In this document: positions 13,540-18,945 of the stretch, in pieces | Numbering within the stretch: the stretch's first letter is position 1 | Layout: each line of letters opens with the position of its first letter | Virus record (IMG/VR): IMGVR_UViG_3300043464_001401 | Location: 1 to 22,509 of that record | Direction: 5' to 3' (one strand) | DNA: 22,509 bases | Origin: a virus | Made by a program: the position numbers and the translations under genes | Notes under the pieces: model-generated | What the model saw: the letters and a program-made list of their open reading frames with translations, nothing else | The model's database searches: none | What the model was told of the DNA's origin: nothing

Positions 13540-13731
13540 ATGAACGGGCCAACTGATTATGAACGTATTGCTGTCATCGTCCCAAAGCCGGTCAAAGCTG
13601 CCATGGTCGATTATAGCAGAATGACGGGACGCAACCTAACGTGGTGCATCAACACTTTGCTGGCAAAGCTGCTACGCGGGGAAATCAACCTTGATAGCAC
13701 AGAGACAATGAACCGGAGGGCAAAGTCATGA
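13540..13731 (+). CDS. Ribbon-helix-helix-like DNA-binding protein, 63 aa
   Basis: The short protein has a strand YERIAVIVPKP, helix VKAAMVDYSRMTG, and second helix LTWCINTLLAKLLRG: the beta-alpha-alpha order and spacing of Arc/MetJ-type repressors. It would bind operators as a dimer through its N-terminal strand. The ATG at 13540 has AGGAG eight bases upstream, and its end overlaps the recT start by 4 nt, so it heads the recombination operon and may autoregulate it. It is divergent from the endolysin gene across a 49-bp gap. Family call from pattern, moderately sure. Confidence 0.7.
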   Translation: MNGPTDYERIAVIVPKPVKAAMVDYSRMTGRNLTWCINTLLAKLLRGEINLDSTETMNRRAKS

Positions 13732-14549
13732 CAGATTTAATACCGTGGGATCAAATGCTACCGGCAGCGCAAGGCTGGACTCTAATGAAACAGCAGGCTG
13801 GAGAGTTGATCAAGTCTGGTTTTCTACCGGCAGGAATCAAGACTCCCGAGCAGGCGGTGGCAATCATGCTTAAGGGCCGTGAGCTTGGCATCCCTCCGAT
13901 GCAAGCTTTAAGTCACATTCACATCATCAACGGCAAGCCTACGATGTCTGCTGAGTTGATGCTTGCGCAAATCATGCGTCTTCACCCAAAGACAAAGATT
14001 AGTTACCCGGTTCGGTCTGGAGAAAAATGCGAGGTCAAGGTTACGCGGGAAGGATCTGAAGCATCGGTCTTTTCATTCTCAATTCAAGATGCCCAGGCTG
14101 CTGGCCTTCTCAGTAATCCGACTTGGAAAAAATACCCAAGAGCCATGCTTCATGCTCGCGTCGTCAGCGAAATGGCTAGATCTTTGTTTCCTGACGCAAT
14201 CAGTGGCGTTTCCTACACACCAGAAGAAATGGGGGCATCTGTAAATGAGGACGGTCAAATTATTGAAGTTGAGTCACGAGAGGTCGTTGTTGTCACGCCT
14301 CATAAACATGTTGTGGCTGAGGCCACGGCTGCGCCTATCTCCGTCACTGCCCCTAGCGTTGAAACATTCACAAGAACGGGAACGCAGTTAAGACAGATTG
14401 CTGCTTTCCTAACGTCAAAAGGTCAGTTGAAGGCTTTAGATACATTCTGCTCTGCACTTGACGGCAAAGAATTTACTCGCACTAACATTAACGCCGCTTG
14501 GGATGCTATCAACCCAGAGGCCCCTGACAAAGCACCGGAGGGCGCATGA
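13728..14549 (+). CDS. recT: RecT-family single-strand annealing protein
   Basis: 273 aa. The N-terminal half has AVAIMLKGRELGIPPMQAL, INGKPTMSAELMLAQIMRL and WKKYPRAMLHARVVSEMAR, then FPDAISGVSYTPEEMG, all characteristic blocks of RecT-like annealing proteins. It binds single-stranded DNA and pairs homologous strands in phage recombination and replication. The C-terminal ~90 residues are variable and Ala/Pro-rich before a helical end. No partner exonuclease (RecE or YqaJ type) lies in the window, though the VRR-NUC protein at 18220 is a nuclease. Translation is coupled on both sides (ATGA). Confidence 0.9.
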   Translation: MTDLIPWDQMLPAAQGWTLMKQQAGELIKSGFLPAGIKTPEQAVAIMLKGRELGIPPMQALSHIHIINGKPTMSAELMLAQIMRLHPKTKISYPVRSGEKCEVKVTREGSEASVFSFSIQDAQAAGLLSNPTWKKYPRAMLHARVVSEMARSLFPDAISGVSYTPEEMGASVNEDGQIIEVESREVVVVTPHKHVVAEATAAPISVTAPSVETFTRTGTQLRQIAAFLTSKGQLKALDTFCSALDGKEFTRTNINAAWDAINPEAPDKAPEGA

Positions 14550-14716
14550 GATTTATAGAACTTCACAAGCGTGACGGCGAGCCAGTGCTGATTAACGTAC
14601 ATCACATTTTGGCGATTAGTCGCTTTGATGAGGAATCAACGGACATCACAATGTCTGACGGAATTACGTTTGTTAAAGAAACGCCCGACGAAATTCTTTT
14701 AAAGATAAGGGGATGA
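14546..14716 (+). CDS. FlbD-like small protein, 56 aa
   Basis: Start overlaps the recT stop (ATGA) with GGAGG close upstream. The product, MRFIELHKRDGEPVLINVHHI..., continues with an ITMSDGITFVKETPDEIL block. This alternation (short strand, 'G-x-x-x-x-I', then strand pair and 'V-x-E-x-x-E') resembles the flagellar FlbD family and its small phage relatives, which have unknown function in phages. Here it sits between recT and membrane ORFs; a role in DNA metabolism is only a guess from location. Confidence 0.75.
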   Translation: MRFIELHKRDGEPVLINVHHILAISRFDEESTDITMSDGITFVKETPDEILLKIRG

Positions 14717-14717
14717 C

Positions 14718-14900
14718 ATGCATGAAAAAAAACGCACAAAACATAATCGTCTATGCCGTATCTTATACTGCGGCGGTAGCAATCATGATCTTTGTAATAA
14801 CGGTGAATGCCGTGCTTTGGAGCTATGGACGTTTTTCATTTTTGTTATCGCGCTCTGCGCGTTCGCAATCTTCCACGAAATCACAGCAATAGGAGACTAA
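14718..14900 (+). CDS. Small protein with C-terminal membrane segment, 60 aa
   Basis: One of two overlapping frames. It has a basic, Cys-rich N-terminal half (CRILYCGGSNHDLCNNGEC) and a strongly hydrophobic end (LWTFFIFVIALCAFAIFHEI). AAGGGG lies five bases upstream of its ATG. The stop at 14898-14900 is immediately followed by ssb. The alternative frame starting 4 nt later encodes a different membrane helix over the 5' half, so the real product may be frame 14722, this one, or a frameshift fusion of both. Confidence 0.45.
   Translation: MHEKKRTKHNRLCRILYCGGSNHDLCNNGECRALELWTFFIFVIALCAFAIFHEITAIGD
14722..14892 (+). CDS. Overlapping alternative frame, membrane protein, 56 aa
   Basis: ATG at 14722, nine bases after AAGGGG. 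It starts MKKNAQNIIVYAVSYT, continues into AAVAIMIFVITVNAVLW (a single hydrophobic helix, residues about 8-33 with a positively charged N-terminus), then has a Ser/Arg-rich tail that looks non-native. A helix with a Lys-rich N-terminus is the classic shape of a small inner-membrane protein. The tail may be replaced by a -1 shift into the other frame, which would add a second membrane helix. Confidence 0.45.
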   Translation: MKKNAQNIIVYAVSYTAAVAIMIFVITVNAVLWSYGRFSFLLSRSARSQSSTKSQQ

Positions 14901-14901
14901 T

Positions 14902-15324
14902 ATGCCACATTTAAATCAATGTAATTTCATCGGCCATGTAGGCCGTGACGCGGAACTAAAGACTTCGAGAGATCAATCAAAACAATGGTGCGAGTTCAAC
15001 CTTGCCGTCCAGCTCGGCAATAGCACAGTCGATAAGGCCGCCTGGGTGAAGTGCTCAATATGGGGAAAGCACATTGAAAAAGCTGCGCTTCTGATCAAAA
15101 AAGGAGACGCTATCTTTGTGACCGGCCGAATCACAAAACTTAACGCTTACGTTAATAAAAACAATGAACCGGCTGTTGAGTTCCAGATGTCTGTCTCCGA
15201 GTGGCAGCTTCTGACAAAGAAGGACCGCGCTGAAACCGATGCCTTCTATAACCAAAATCCAGCCCTTGCGAGTACAGTGCCGCCAGGGTCTTTAACCGAT
15301 GACCTTGGGGATATTCCGTTTTGA
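14902..15324 (+). CDS. ssb: Single-stranded DNA-binding protein
   Basis: 140 aa with the OB-fold of bacterial and phage SSB: NFIGHVGRDAELK (residues 8-20), EFNLAVQL, WVKCSIWGKHIEKAALLIKKG and IFVTGRI, with an acidic C-terminal DDLGDIPF tip that recruits replication and repair proteins. The ATG at 14902 has AGGAG six bases upstream. It partners RecT in the same operon for replication and recombination. The stop overlaps the next gene's ATG (TGATG). Confidence 0.93.
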   Translation: MPHLNQCNFIGHVGRDAELKTSRDQSKQWCEFNLAVQLGNSTVDKAAWVKCSIWGKHIEKAALLIKKGDAIFVTGRITKLNAYVNKNNEPAVEFQMSVSEWQLLTKKDRAETDAFYNQNPALASTVPPGSLTDDLGDIPF

Positions 15325-15572
15325 TGGGCTGGGGATGTCCATGCTGCTCGCAGCGTATGTATGACGGTGGAAAGGGCCGTTATTGCGCTTCGTGTGGCTA
15401 TATTTGCTACACAGGGGAGAATTATTTTGAACGACTTAAACAAGATAAAGAGCAGACTAGGGTCATTGTCAAAGACGAAACTGGCAGTGTTATCACCAGC
15501 GGCATCGAAGCTTCTGACAACGGACATGCCGAGACTGATCTCAGAGATCGAAGCAGCAAGGGAAGTAATTAA
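15324..15572 (+). CDS. Zinc-ribbon protein, 82 aa
   Basis: Start is coupled to the ssb stop (TGATG). The N-terminus has two Cys pairs, CPCC (about 5-8) and CASC (about 22-25), spaced like a small zinc ribbon, with an aromatic GYICYTGENYFERL after it. The remaining residues are polar and low in complexity. From 15427 on, its sequence overlaps a second frame with a strong ribosome site, so only the N-terminal ribbon may be under selection. Function unknown; it is possibly a protein- or DNA-binding adaptor. Confidence 0.55.
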   Translation: MGWGCPCCSQRMYDGGKGRYCASCGYICYTGENYFERLKQDKEQTRVIVKDETGSVITSGIEASDNGHAETDLRDRSSKGSN

Positions 15573-15654
15573 CTCCCTGCGATTTGACGAGCAAAGAATC
15601 AGTTGGTTTGTTCACGAAAGGCTTCACTTTTATGACAAAATTACAAAGAGTTAA
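15427..15654 (+). CDS. Hypothetical helical protein with TTG start, 75 aa
   Basis: AGGGGAG stands seven bases before a TTG at 15427, inside the previous gene in another frame. The product (L/M)NDLNKIKSRL... contains MPRLISEIEAAREVINSLR, a helix pattern typical of small phage accessory proteins whose core is a short coiled coil. Overlap with the zinc-ribbon gene is 146 nt. The two frames cannot both be strongly conserved over the whole overlap; this one is favoured for 15430-15654. No known function. Confidence 0.55.
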   Translation: MNDLNKIKSRLGSLSKTKLAVLSPAASKLLTTDMPRLISEIEAAREVINSLRFDEQRISWFVHERLHFYDKITKS

Positions 15655-15838
15655 ATTTTCGGTGCCTCAAATCAAAAGCGAACTTACGTTAGAAGTTTCT
15701 GTCGGAAAAGATGAAAATGGTAATCTATATTGGATACCTTTAAATCATTTGCACCCGGAATTAAGATCCGTGGCTTTAGAAATTTATAATCGTGAAAGTA
15801 AAGGTGTTAGGGTGAATAGAAACGAAGCGAGGCGGTGA
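15632..15838 (+). CDS. Hypothetical protein, 68 aa
   Basis: ATG at 15632 with AAGG upstream, overlapping the previous gene by 23 nt. The product (MTKLQRVKFSVPQ...) is beta-rich with LTLEVSVGKDENGNLYWIPL, then a helical PELRSVALEIYNRES and a basic tail ending NEARR. The tail is encoded by the first copy of the junction repeat shared by the next genes. No family is recognised. Confidence 0.6.
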   Translation: MTKLQRVKFSVPQIKSELTLEVSVGKDENGNLYWIPLNHLHPELRSVALEIYNRESKGVRVNRNEARR

Positions 15839-16065
15839 TGAAGCTAGACTTGGACGAAATGGAAGCATCGTTAGGATTTATGGCAGGTTGGAAACTTCTT
15901 ATCGAAGAGGTAAGACATTTGCGGGAAGTGGCTGAGGCGGCTAGGCCTCTTATTCGAGGCTTAGAACTCGTGCAAGAACTTGGCGAGCCAACAGAAAAAG
16001 GTTGGAGAAAAGAATTGAAATTGCAACAGGCTTTATCACAATTAGACGAAGCGAGGCGGGGATGA
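15838..16065 (+). CDS. Small helical protein, 75 aa, DEARRG tail
   Basis: Starts in TGATG after the previous stop (the in-frame GTG three bases earlier is less likely). The protein is almost entirely helical, with EVRHLREVAEAARPLIRGLELV and LKLQQALSQLDEARR, typical of phage proteins rich in 'LREVAEAAR' heptads. It ends DEARRG, encoded by the second copy of the junction repeat. Function unknown; probably an Ea22-like or accessory protein. Confidence 0.65.
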   Translation: MKLDLDEMEASLGFMAGWKLLIEEVRHLREVAEAARPLIRGLELVQELGEPTEKGWRKELKLQQALSQLDEARRG

Positions 16066-16068
16066 TTA
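16043..16068 (+). repeat. Junction repeat, copy A (26 bp)
   Basis: TAGACGAAGCGAGGCGGGGA-TGATTA, identical over 26 bp to 16222-16247. It encodes a DEARRG end, carries the GAGG/GGGG ribosome site and contains the ATGA stop/start overlap. A shorter related copy lies at 15829-15841 (GAGGCGGTGATGA). Confidence 0.85.
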
Positions 16069-16244
16069 CATTAGAAAGAAGGTTGTGCATCAGTACGGGT
16101 GACGGCAAGGTTGTATACTTAGATGAACTAGAGGCACTAAGAGAAGTAGCTGAGATGGTTCGCAAAGCATATAACGAGGACTATGATGTTCCTCCTTTTG
16201 TCATTGAAGCACTGGACAAACTAGACGAAGCGAGGCGGGGATGA
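16062..16244 (+). CDS. Small helical protein, 60 aa, DEARRG tail
   Basis: ATG at 16062 overlaps the previous TGA; GAGGCGGGG supplies the ribosome site. The product starts MITLERRLCIST, with a strand pair and then ELEALREVAEMVRKAY, and ends FVIEALDKLDEARRG. Its helix resembles the previous gene's LREVAEAAR helix, so the pair may be diverged relatives. The longer frame beginning at 16002 is an extension into the neighbour and not preferred. Confidence 0.6.
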   Translation: MITLERRLCISTGDGKVVYLDELEALREVAEMVRKAYNEDYDVPPFVIEALDKLDEARRG

Positions 16245-16247
16245 TTA
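16222..16247 (+). repeat. Junction repeat, copy B (26 bp)
   Basis: Identical to 16043-16068 and used the same way: last codons of one gene, ribosome site and ATGA start of the next. The inner 13 bases GAGGCGGGGATGA recur at 16324-16336. Confidence 0.85.
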
Positions 16248-16336
16248 TCATAACCGGAGCAGAAATGGTGAAGGCGGTGCTGGCGGTCGGCATTGTACTG
16301 GTATTCACCATTGCCCATATACGGAGGCGGGGATGA
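16241..16336 (+). CDS. 31-aa single-pass membrane peptide
   Basis: ATG at 16241 overlaps the previous TGA, GAGGCGGGG before it. The 31-residue product is one hydrophobic helix (VKAVLAVGIVLVFTIAHI, about 9-26) with a basic RRRG end, a positive-inside topology. It is too short for most gene callers but is locked between two coupled genes with the same stop/start rule, which supports it. Function unknown; it may be a tiny inner-membrane effector. Confidence 0.55.
   Translation: MIIITGAEMVKAVLAVGIVLVFTIAHIRRRG
16324..16336 (+). repeat. Junction repeat core, third exact copy (13 bp)
   Basis: GAGGCGGGGATGA, giving the ribosome site and ATGA overlap between the 31-aa peptide and the zinc-binding protein. 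Its flanks differ from copies A and B, so only the translational core is shared. Confidence 0.75.
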
Positions 16337-16554
16337 GCATATACCCAGTGCGAATCAACGAGTGGTATGTAAAAGATAGGCCCTTCGATGAAGAAGTGGA
16401 ATCTCTTGAATGGATGCTTCCGCATTTAAAATGCGAGACATGCAAAAAGACTATTACTTGGAACGAAGGCTATGTTATGCACTCCATTACTTACGGCGGC
16501 CCATCCGAAGCATGGTGTAGCGCGCTGTGTTTGTATGGTGAAAGATATGAATAG
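16333..16554 (+). CDS. Small zinc-binding protein, 73 aa
   Basis: Overlaps the previous gene by ATGA. The second half has CETCKKTITW and later a WCSALC pair, the spacing of a zinc ribbon or treble clef (two Cys pairs about 29 residues apart), framed by GYVMHSITYGGP. It is the last gene of the coupled operon. It ends convergently with the nuclease gene across 41 nt holding no clear terminator. Function unknown, probably a binding adaptor. Confidence 0.65.
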   Translation: MSIYPVRINEWYVKDRPFDEEVESLEWMLPHLKCETCKKTITWNEGYVMHSITYGGPSEAWCSALCLYGERYE

Positions 16555-16595
16555 CAGTGGTGTTGTCTGTGTGCGGCCAAGCTATTATTGATTAT

Positions 16596-16922
16596 TTAGT
16601 ATTTGCTTTTATCAGCGCAACCAAGGCGGACCATTTCGTCGTTAATGTCGAGGTCGTCCGTTTTTCTTATTAGTGCACCGTAATATCTACCGCACCGCTC
16701 TTTGCCATAGCAAATAAGCTTAACTTCTGCGCCGAGGCACAAAGCAGATAGTTGAGACTTGGATACTTGTCCTTCGACCGTGTAAGTCTCGGCAGCGTCA
16801 ATGCCAATTAGTCTTATCGTGGTAAGAATCTTGATATCAAAACCCAACTCAACAGAGACTTCACAAGTGTCTCCGTCAATAATCTTTTCTACCCTGCAAT
16901 TTTCGTATGTGATTGGCGTCAT
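16596..16922 (-). CDS. Staphylococcal-nuclease-like (SNase) protein
   Basis: 108 aa with the OB-fold nuclease order: DGDT (16-19), IRLIGIDAAE with Arg37, Asp42 and Glu45, and ERCGRYYGALI with Arg79; these match the catalytic Asp/Arg/Glu/Arg pattern of thermonucleases. There is no signal peptide, so it would act inside the cell on DNA or RNA. The ATG at 16922 has no ribosome site, and a -10 box ends seven bases upstream, suggesting a leaderless message. It ends with a tail-to-tail gap to the zinc-binding gene. Confidence 0.83.
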   Translation of the reverse strand: MTPITYENCRVEKIIDGDTCEVSVELGFDIKILTTIRLIGIDAAETYTVEGQVSKSQLSALCLGAEVKLICYGKERCGRYYGALIRKTDDLDINDEMVRLGCADKSKY

Positions 16923-16930
16923 GCTATAAT
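16922..16930 (+). promoter_or_regulatory. Extended -10 promoter, rightward
   Basis: TGC-TATAAT, a perfect extended -10, 28 bp before the ATG at 16959. The -35 is weak (TTCGTA). It overlaps the leftward -10 below by two bases, so the two promoters should compete for polymerase. Confidence 0.65.
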
Positions 16931-16957
16931 TGTAATCACTACATAGCAGGAGGTCAA
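16929..16957 (-). promoter_or_regulatory. Leftward promoter for the SNase-like gene
   Basis: On the minus strand TTGACC (16952-16957), 17-bp spacer, TACAAT (16929-16934): five of six matches at each box. The predicted start falls at about 16922, the A of the gene's ATG. Confidence 0.65.
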
Positions 16958-16958
16958 C

Positions 16959-17159
16959 ATGGCGATTCTGCCTTACTTACCAGCAATCCTAGGTGCATTG
17001 GTTCAACTGGCAAAGCTTCTCTATGACTTAGCTAAGGAAAAGTCAGGAGATTCTATCAGAGATTGCGCCATCGCAATTGATGAGGCACGGAGAACCGGCG
17101 ACACGTCAAAGCTCACAACCATCATTGATCAGATGAAAAGAGGTAAGTCATGCGAGTAA
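16959..17159 (+). CDS. Small hypothetical protein with hydrophobic N-terminus, 66 aa
   Basis: The ATG at 16959 has AGGAGG, a perfect ribosome site. The first ~25 residues (MAILPYLPAILGALVQLAKLL) are hydrophobic and amphipathic; the rest is polar and helical, with an internal DEARRTGD. It could sit at the membrane (holin-like or anchor), but one short segment is not diagnostic. It shares a transcript with the exported protein downstream (10-nt overlap), with the promoter at 16922. Confidence 0.65.
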   Translation: MAILPYLPAILGALVQLAKLLYDLAKEKSGDSIRDCAIAIDEARRTGDTSKLTTIIDQMKRGKSCE

Positions 17160-17926
17160 TTTTCTATGTTGCTTGTGCCATCACGCTTTTGTTCATGGCT
17201 TCCTTGTCTAAAGCAGACTCAAACGAATTGACAGCAAAAGATTACCGACTTGCATGGCGCTATGGGTATTCCGGATCTGATCTGAGGGAAGCTCACCGGG
17301 TTGCAAAAAAGACAAATACTCGGACAATTACTAACGATTTCATGCAGTCACTTGAGCATGACGAGTTTGACGCAGCACAACAAGCTGATCAAGCTATGGA
17401 TCAATTGATTCTAACAGCCGGAATTTATCTGAGAGCAGAAGGACACGACGCCCTAGCTGACGAGATCGGCCTTGATTATCAGCTTAAATACCGGGGCAAT
17501 TTTACTCGCATGTTTCTTAGCGAAAAAGAAATCGGTGATCATCCTCCCGTCAGCCAGTGGATTGAGACTATCCACGCAGAAATCCATGAAGCTATCGGTG
17601 ACTGGCTCTGTCAGGGTAGTCATCTCCATGACATGTATATTTTAAATCATGGAAATGTGGTCTTTAAACCTTCAATGGCGACTGATCTGAAAGACTACAA
17701 AGACCACTTTGCAGGGCATTTGATATGGGGCTGGTACTGGGAGCATCACGGTTTTGCTGGGGTAGTAAGCTACTGGCTTGTCAATGCTGCGTGTTCTGCC
17801 GCAACGTCAGGCATGGGCTTAGTTACATTCGCTTGCGGGCCTGTCTCTGGGTTCGCTGAGAACCAGGTTGATAAGCGGATCGCACCACCCATCGCCGAGC
17901 GAATCTGGAAGCGTCGCGGCGAGTAA
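17150..17926 (+). CDS. Exported hypothetical protein, 258 aa
   Basis: A Sec-type signal peptide is clear: Arg near the start, hydrophobic core FYVACAITLLFMASL, and a likely cleavage after SKA near residue 22. The mature protein is about 236 aa, acidic and His-rich in the middle (DHPPVSQWIETIHAEIHEAI, then HLHDMYILNHG), with a hydrophobic HLIWGWYWEHHGF stretch and a Cys/Gly-rich segment before a basic end. The His clusters might bind metal. No family is recognised. An exported protein beside lysis-type genes suggests host-envelope interference or a lysogenic-conversion factor. AGAGG lies six bases before the ATG. Confidence 0.78.
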   Translation: MRVIFYVACAITLLFMASLSKADSNELTAKDYRLAWRYGYSGSDLREAHRVAKKTNTRTITNDFMQSLEHDEFDAAQQADQAMDQLILTAGIYLRAEGHDALADEIGLDYQLKYRGNFTRMFLSEKEIGDHPPVSQWIETIHAEIHEAIGDWLCQGSHLHDMYILNHGNVVFKPSMATDLKDYKDHFAGHLIWGWYWEHHGFAGVVSYWLVNAACSAATSGMGLVTFACGPVSGFAENQVDKRIAPPIAERIWKRRGE

Positions 17927-18160
17927 CTCTATGCTACAAGCCATGGCGTCAGCAATGCACTTGGCTTCTACCGTTAAAAAAGCGTTTTTTCGGGACCGGT
18001 CAAGTAACTTGGTCCCAAAAACTTCCTCGATTTTACGAAGTCTTTGACTAATTGCAGGCTGTGTCAGGCACAAAAGCTTGCCGCAATTTGTGACAGATGA
18101 TCCATTTACAATGAGGATCATCACTAAAAAATCATCGATGTCTAGTTTTCTGAGTGACAT
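17819..18160 (-). CDS. LysR-type HTH-only regulator, 113 aa
   Basis: The N-terminal ~65 residues form the winged HTH of LysR-type regulators: LDIDDFLVMILIV, CGKLLCLTQPAISQRLRKIEEVFGTKLLDRS, with the TQPAISQRLRKIE recognition helix at 33-45. The usual 200-residue effector domain is absent; a short helical tail follows and the stop is at 17819. The last 108 nt are antisense to the exported-protein gene. It likely acts as a small dimeric repressor or activator in the phage, and a TGATA-N6-TATCA dyad lies on its own promoter. There is no Shine-Dalgarno before its ATG. Confidence 0.75.
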   Translation of the reverse strand: MSLRKLDIDDFLVMILIVNGSSVTNCGKLLCLTQPAISQRLRKIEEVFGTKLLDRSRKNAFLTVEAKCIADAMACSIELLAATLPDSLGDGWCDPLINLVLSEPRDRPASECN

Positions 18161-18162
18161 AG

Positions 18163-18178
18163 TGATAGAATCGTATCA
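18163..18178. promoter_or_regulatory. LysR-type dyad over the regulator's own -10
   Basis: TGATA-GAATCG-TATCA, a perfect 5-bp dyad with the T-N11-A spacing typical of LysR binding sites. It overlaps the -10 box of the promoter at 18175-18202 and lies three bases before the gene's ATG, fitting negative autoregulation. Confidence 0.55.
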
Positions 18179-18202
18179 TAACATCATGAGATTTTTCTCC
18201 AA
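18175..18202 (-). promoter_or_regulatory. Leftward promoter of the LysR-HTH gene
   Basis: On the minus strand TTGGAG (18197-18202), 16-bp spacer, TATGAT (18175-18180). Transcription would begin about eight bases before the ATG at 18160, giving a very short leader without a ribosome site. Confidence 0.5.
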
Positions 18203-18213
18203 TAATAACGAAG

Positions 18214-18240
18214 ACCCGTCTAATCTGCCAGGCGGGTTTT
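18214..18240 (+). terminator. Weak terminator / shared 3' hairpin
   Basis: ACCCGTC (18214-18220) pairs with GGCGGGT (18231-18237, one G-U), followed by only four T before C. It overlaps the 3' end of the VRR-NUC gene, so it may serve either strand as a weak terminator. Nothing else explains 18203-18219. Confidence 0.5.
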
Positions 18241-18552
18241 CATTTGACTGGCACCAATCACAAAATCCCTGACCTCATTTTTTGTGCGCAAGACGACAGC
18301 CATCCCGCCGGTGTGATTGAGCTTTGTGATCCACTCAATTTGCTCAGAAGAAAGTTTACCTTCTGCCGCTTTCAGTTCGATCGCAAAGAAGCGCCCGTTT
18401 GGCATGACGCCTGCGAGGTCAGGAAAGCCCTTGATAGGAGACTTCTTTAGGACGCCGCCATGCTTTACCGGGCCATTGGCAACACGCCACCAGACGAGTC
18501 CTGACTGTTTTAAACAGGTGATTGCAAATGAGAGTAGTTCAGATTCTTTCAT
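18220..18552 (-). CDS. VRR-NUC domain nuclease
   Basis: 110 aa with the PD-(D/E)XK core of the VRR-NUC family: VWWRVANGP, GFPDLAGVM with Asp45, FFAIELKAAEGKLSSEQ with Glu59, Lys61 and Gln71. Family members are small structure-specific DNA nucleases. Here it may serve DNA processing with RecT and SSB, or resolve branched DNA before packaging. The ATG at 18552 has GAGG four bases upstream. A strong hairpin lies between it and the preceding minus-strand gene. Confidence 0.85.
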   Translation of the reverse strand: MKESELLSFAITCLKQSGLVWWRVANGPVKHGGVLKKSPIKGFPDLAGVMPNGRFFAIELKAAEGKLSSEQIEWITKLNHTGGMAVVLRTKNEVRDFVIGASQMKTRLAD

Positions 18553-18568
18553 AACACCTCAAATGCGG

Positions 18569-18595
18569 AAGCGGGGCCGTCAAAGGCTCCCGCTT
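18569..18595 (-). promoter_or_regulatory. Strong intergenic hairpin without T-run
   Basis: AAGCGGG-GCC-GTCAAA-GGC-T-CCCGCTT gives a ten-pair stem with one bulge. No T-run follows on either strand, so it is not a standard terminator. It may be a processing or stability element between the two minus-strand genes. Confidence 0.45.
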
Positions 18596-18614
18596 GGCTG
18601 GTGTACTAAAGGTA

Positions 18615-18944
18615 TTATGCTTTAAGTTTTTGCACCAGCGCGTATATCTTGATGCCTATTTCTAGTGCATCTTCGATGGCCATCTCAATTTTGTCTTGAG
18701 GCAAATCAAGCTCGTCTTTGATCATTGCAACAAGTGCCGCAACTTCGTCTTGCGAAAGGTCAGCAACCTCTCCAGGAATTTCTGCAATCCCGTCCGCTGC
18801 GGAAGGAAGCTTATAGAGAAGCGGCACAAGGTGAGCCGCGTCGCCAAGAGTAACAGAGCCGTCTTTGGCAGCTTCGCCGATACCGTCAGCCAAAGCGCAT
18901 ACAAACTTCAACATTTCGCTAAGTTCTTTCGTTCCCTTTTCCAT
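18615..18944 (-). CDS. Acidic helical hypothetical protein, 109 aa
   Basis: The frame runs open to 19016, but the ATG at 18944 has AAGGG eight bases before it and follows the previous stop by one base, so this start is chosen (MEKGTKELSE...). The protein is acidic and helical, with CALADGIGEAAKDGSV near the start and several Leu/Ala helices ending IKIYALVQKLKA. There are no membrane segments and no recognised family. It is coupled to the membrane/coiled-coil protein upstream, so the two may act together (lysis control, or virion or membrane assembly). Confidence 0.65.
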   Translation of the reverse strand: MEKGTKELSEMLKFVCALADGIGEAAKDGSVTLGDAAHLVPLLYKLPSAADGIAEIPGEVADLSQDEVAALVAMIKDELDLPQDKIEMAIEDALEIGIKIYALVQKLKA

Positions 18945-18945
18945 T

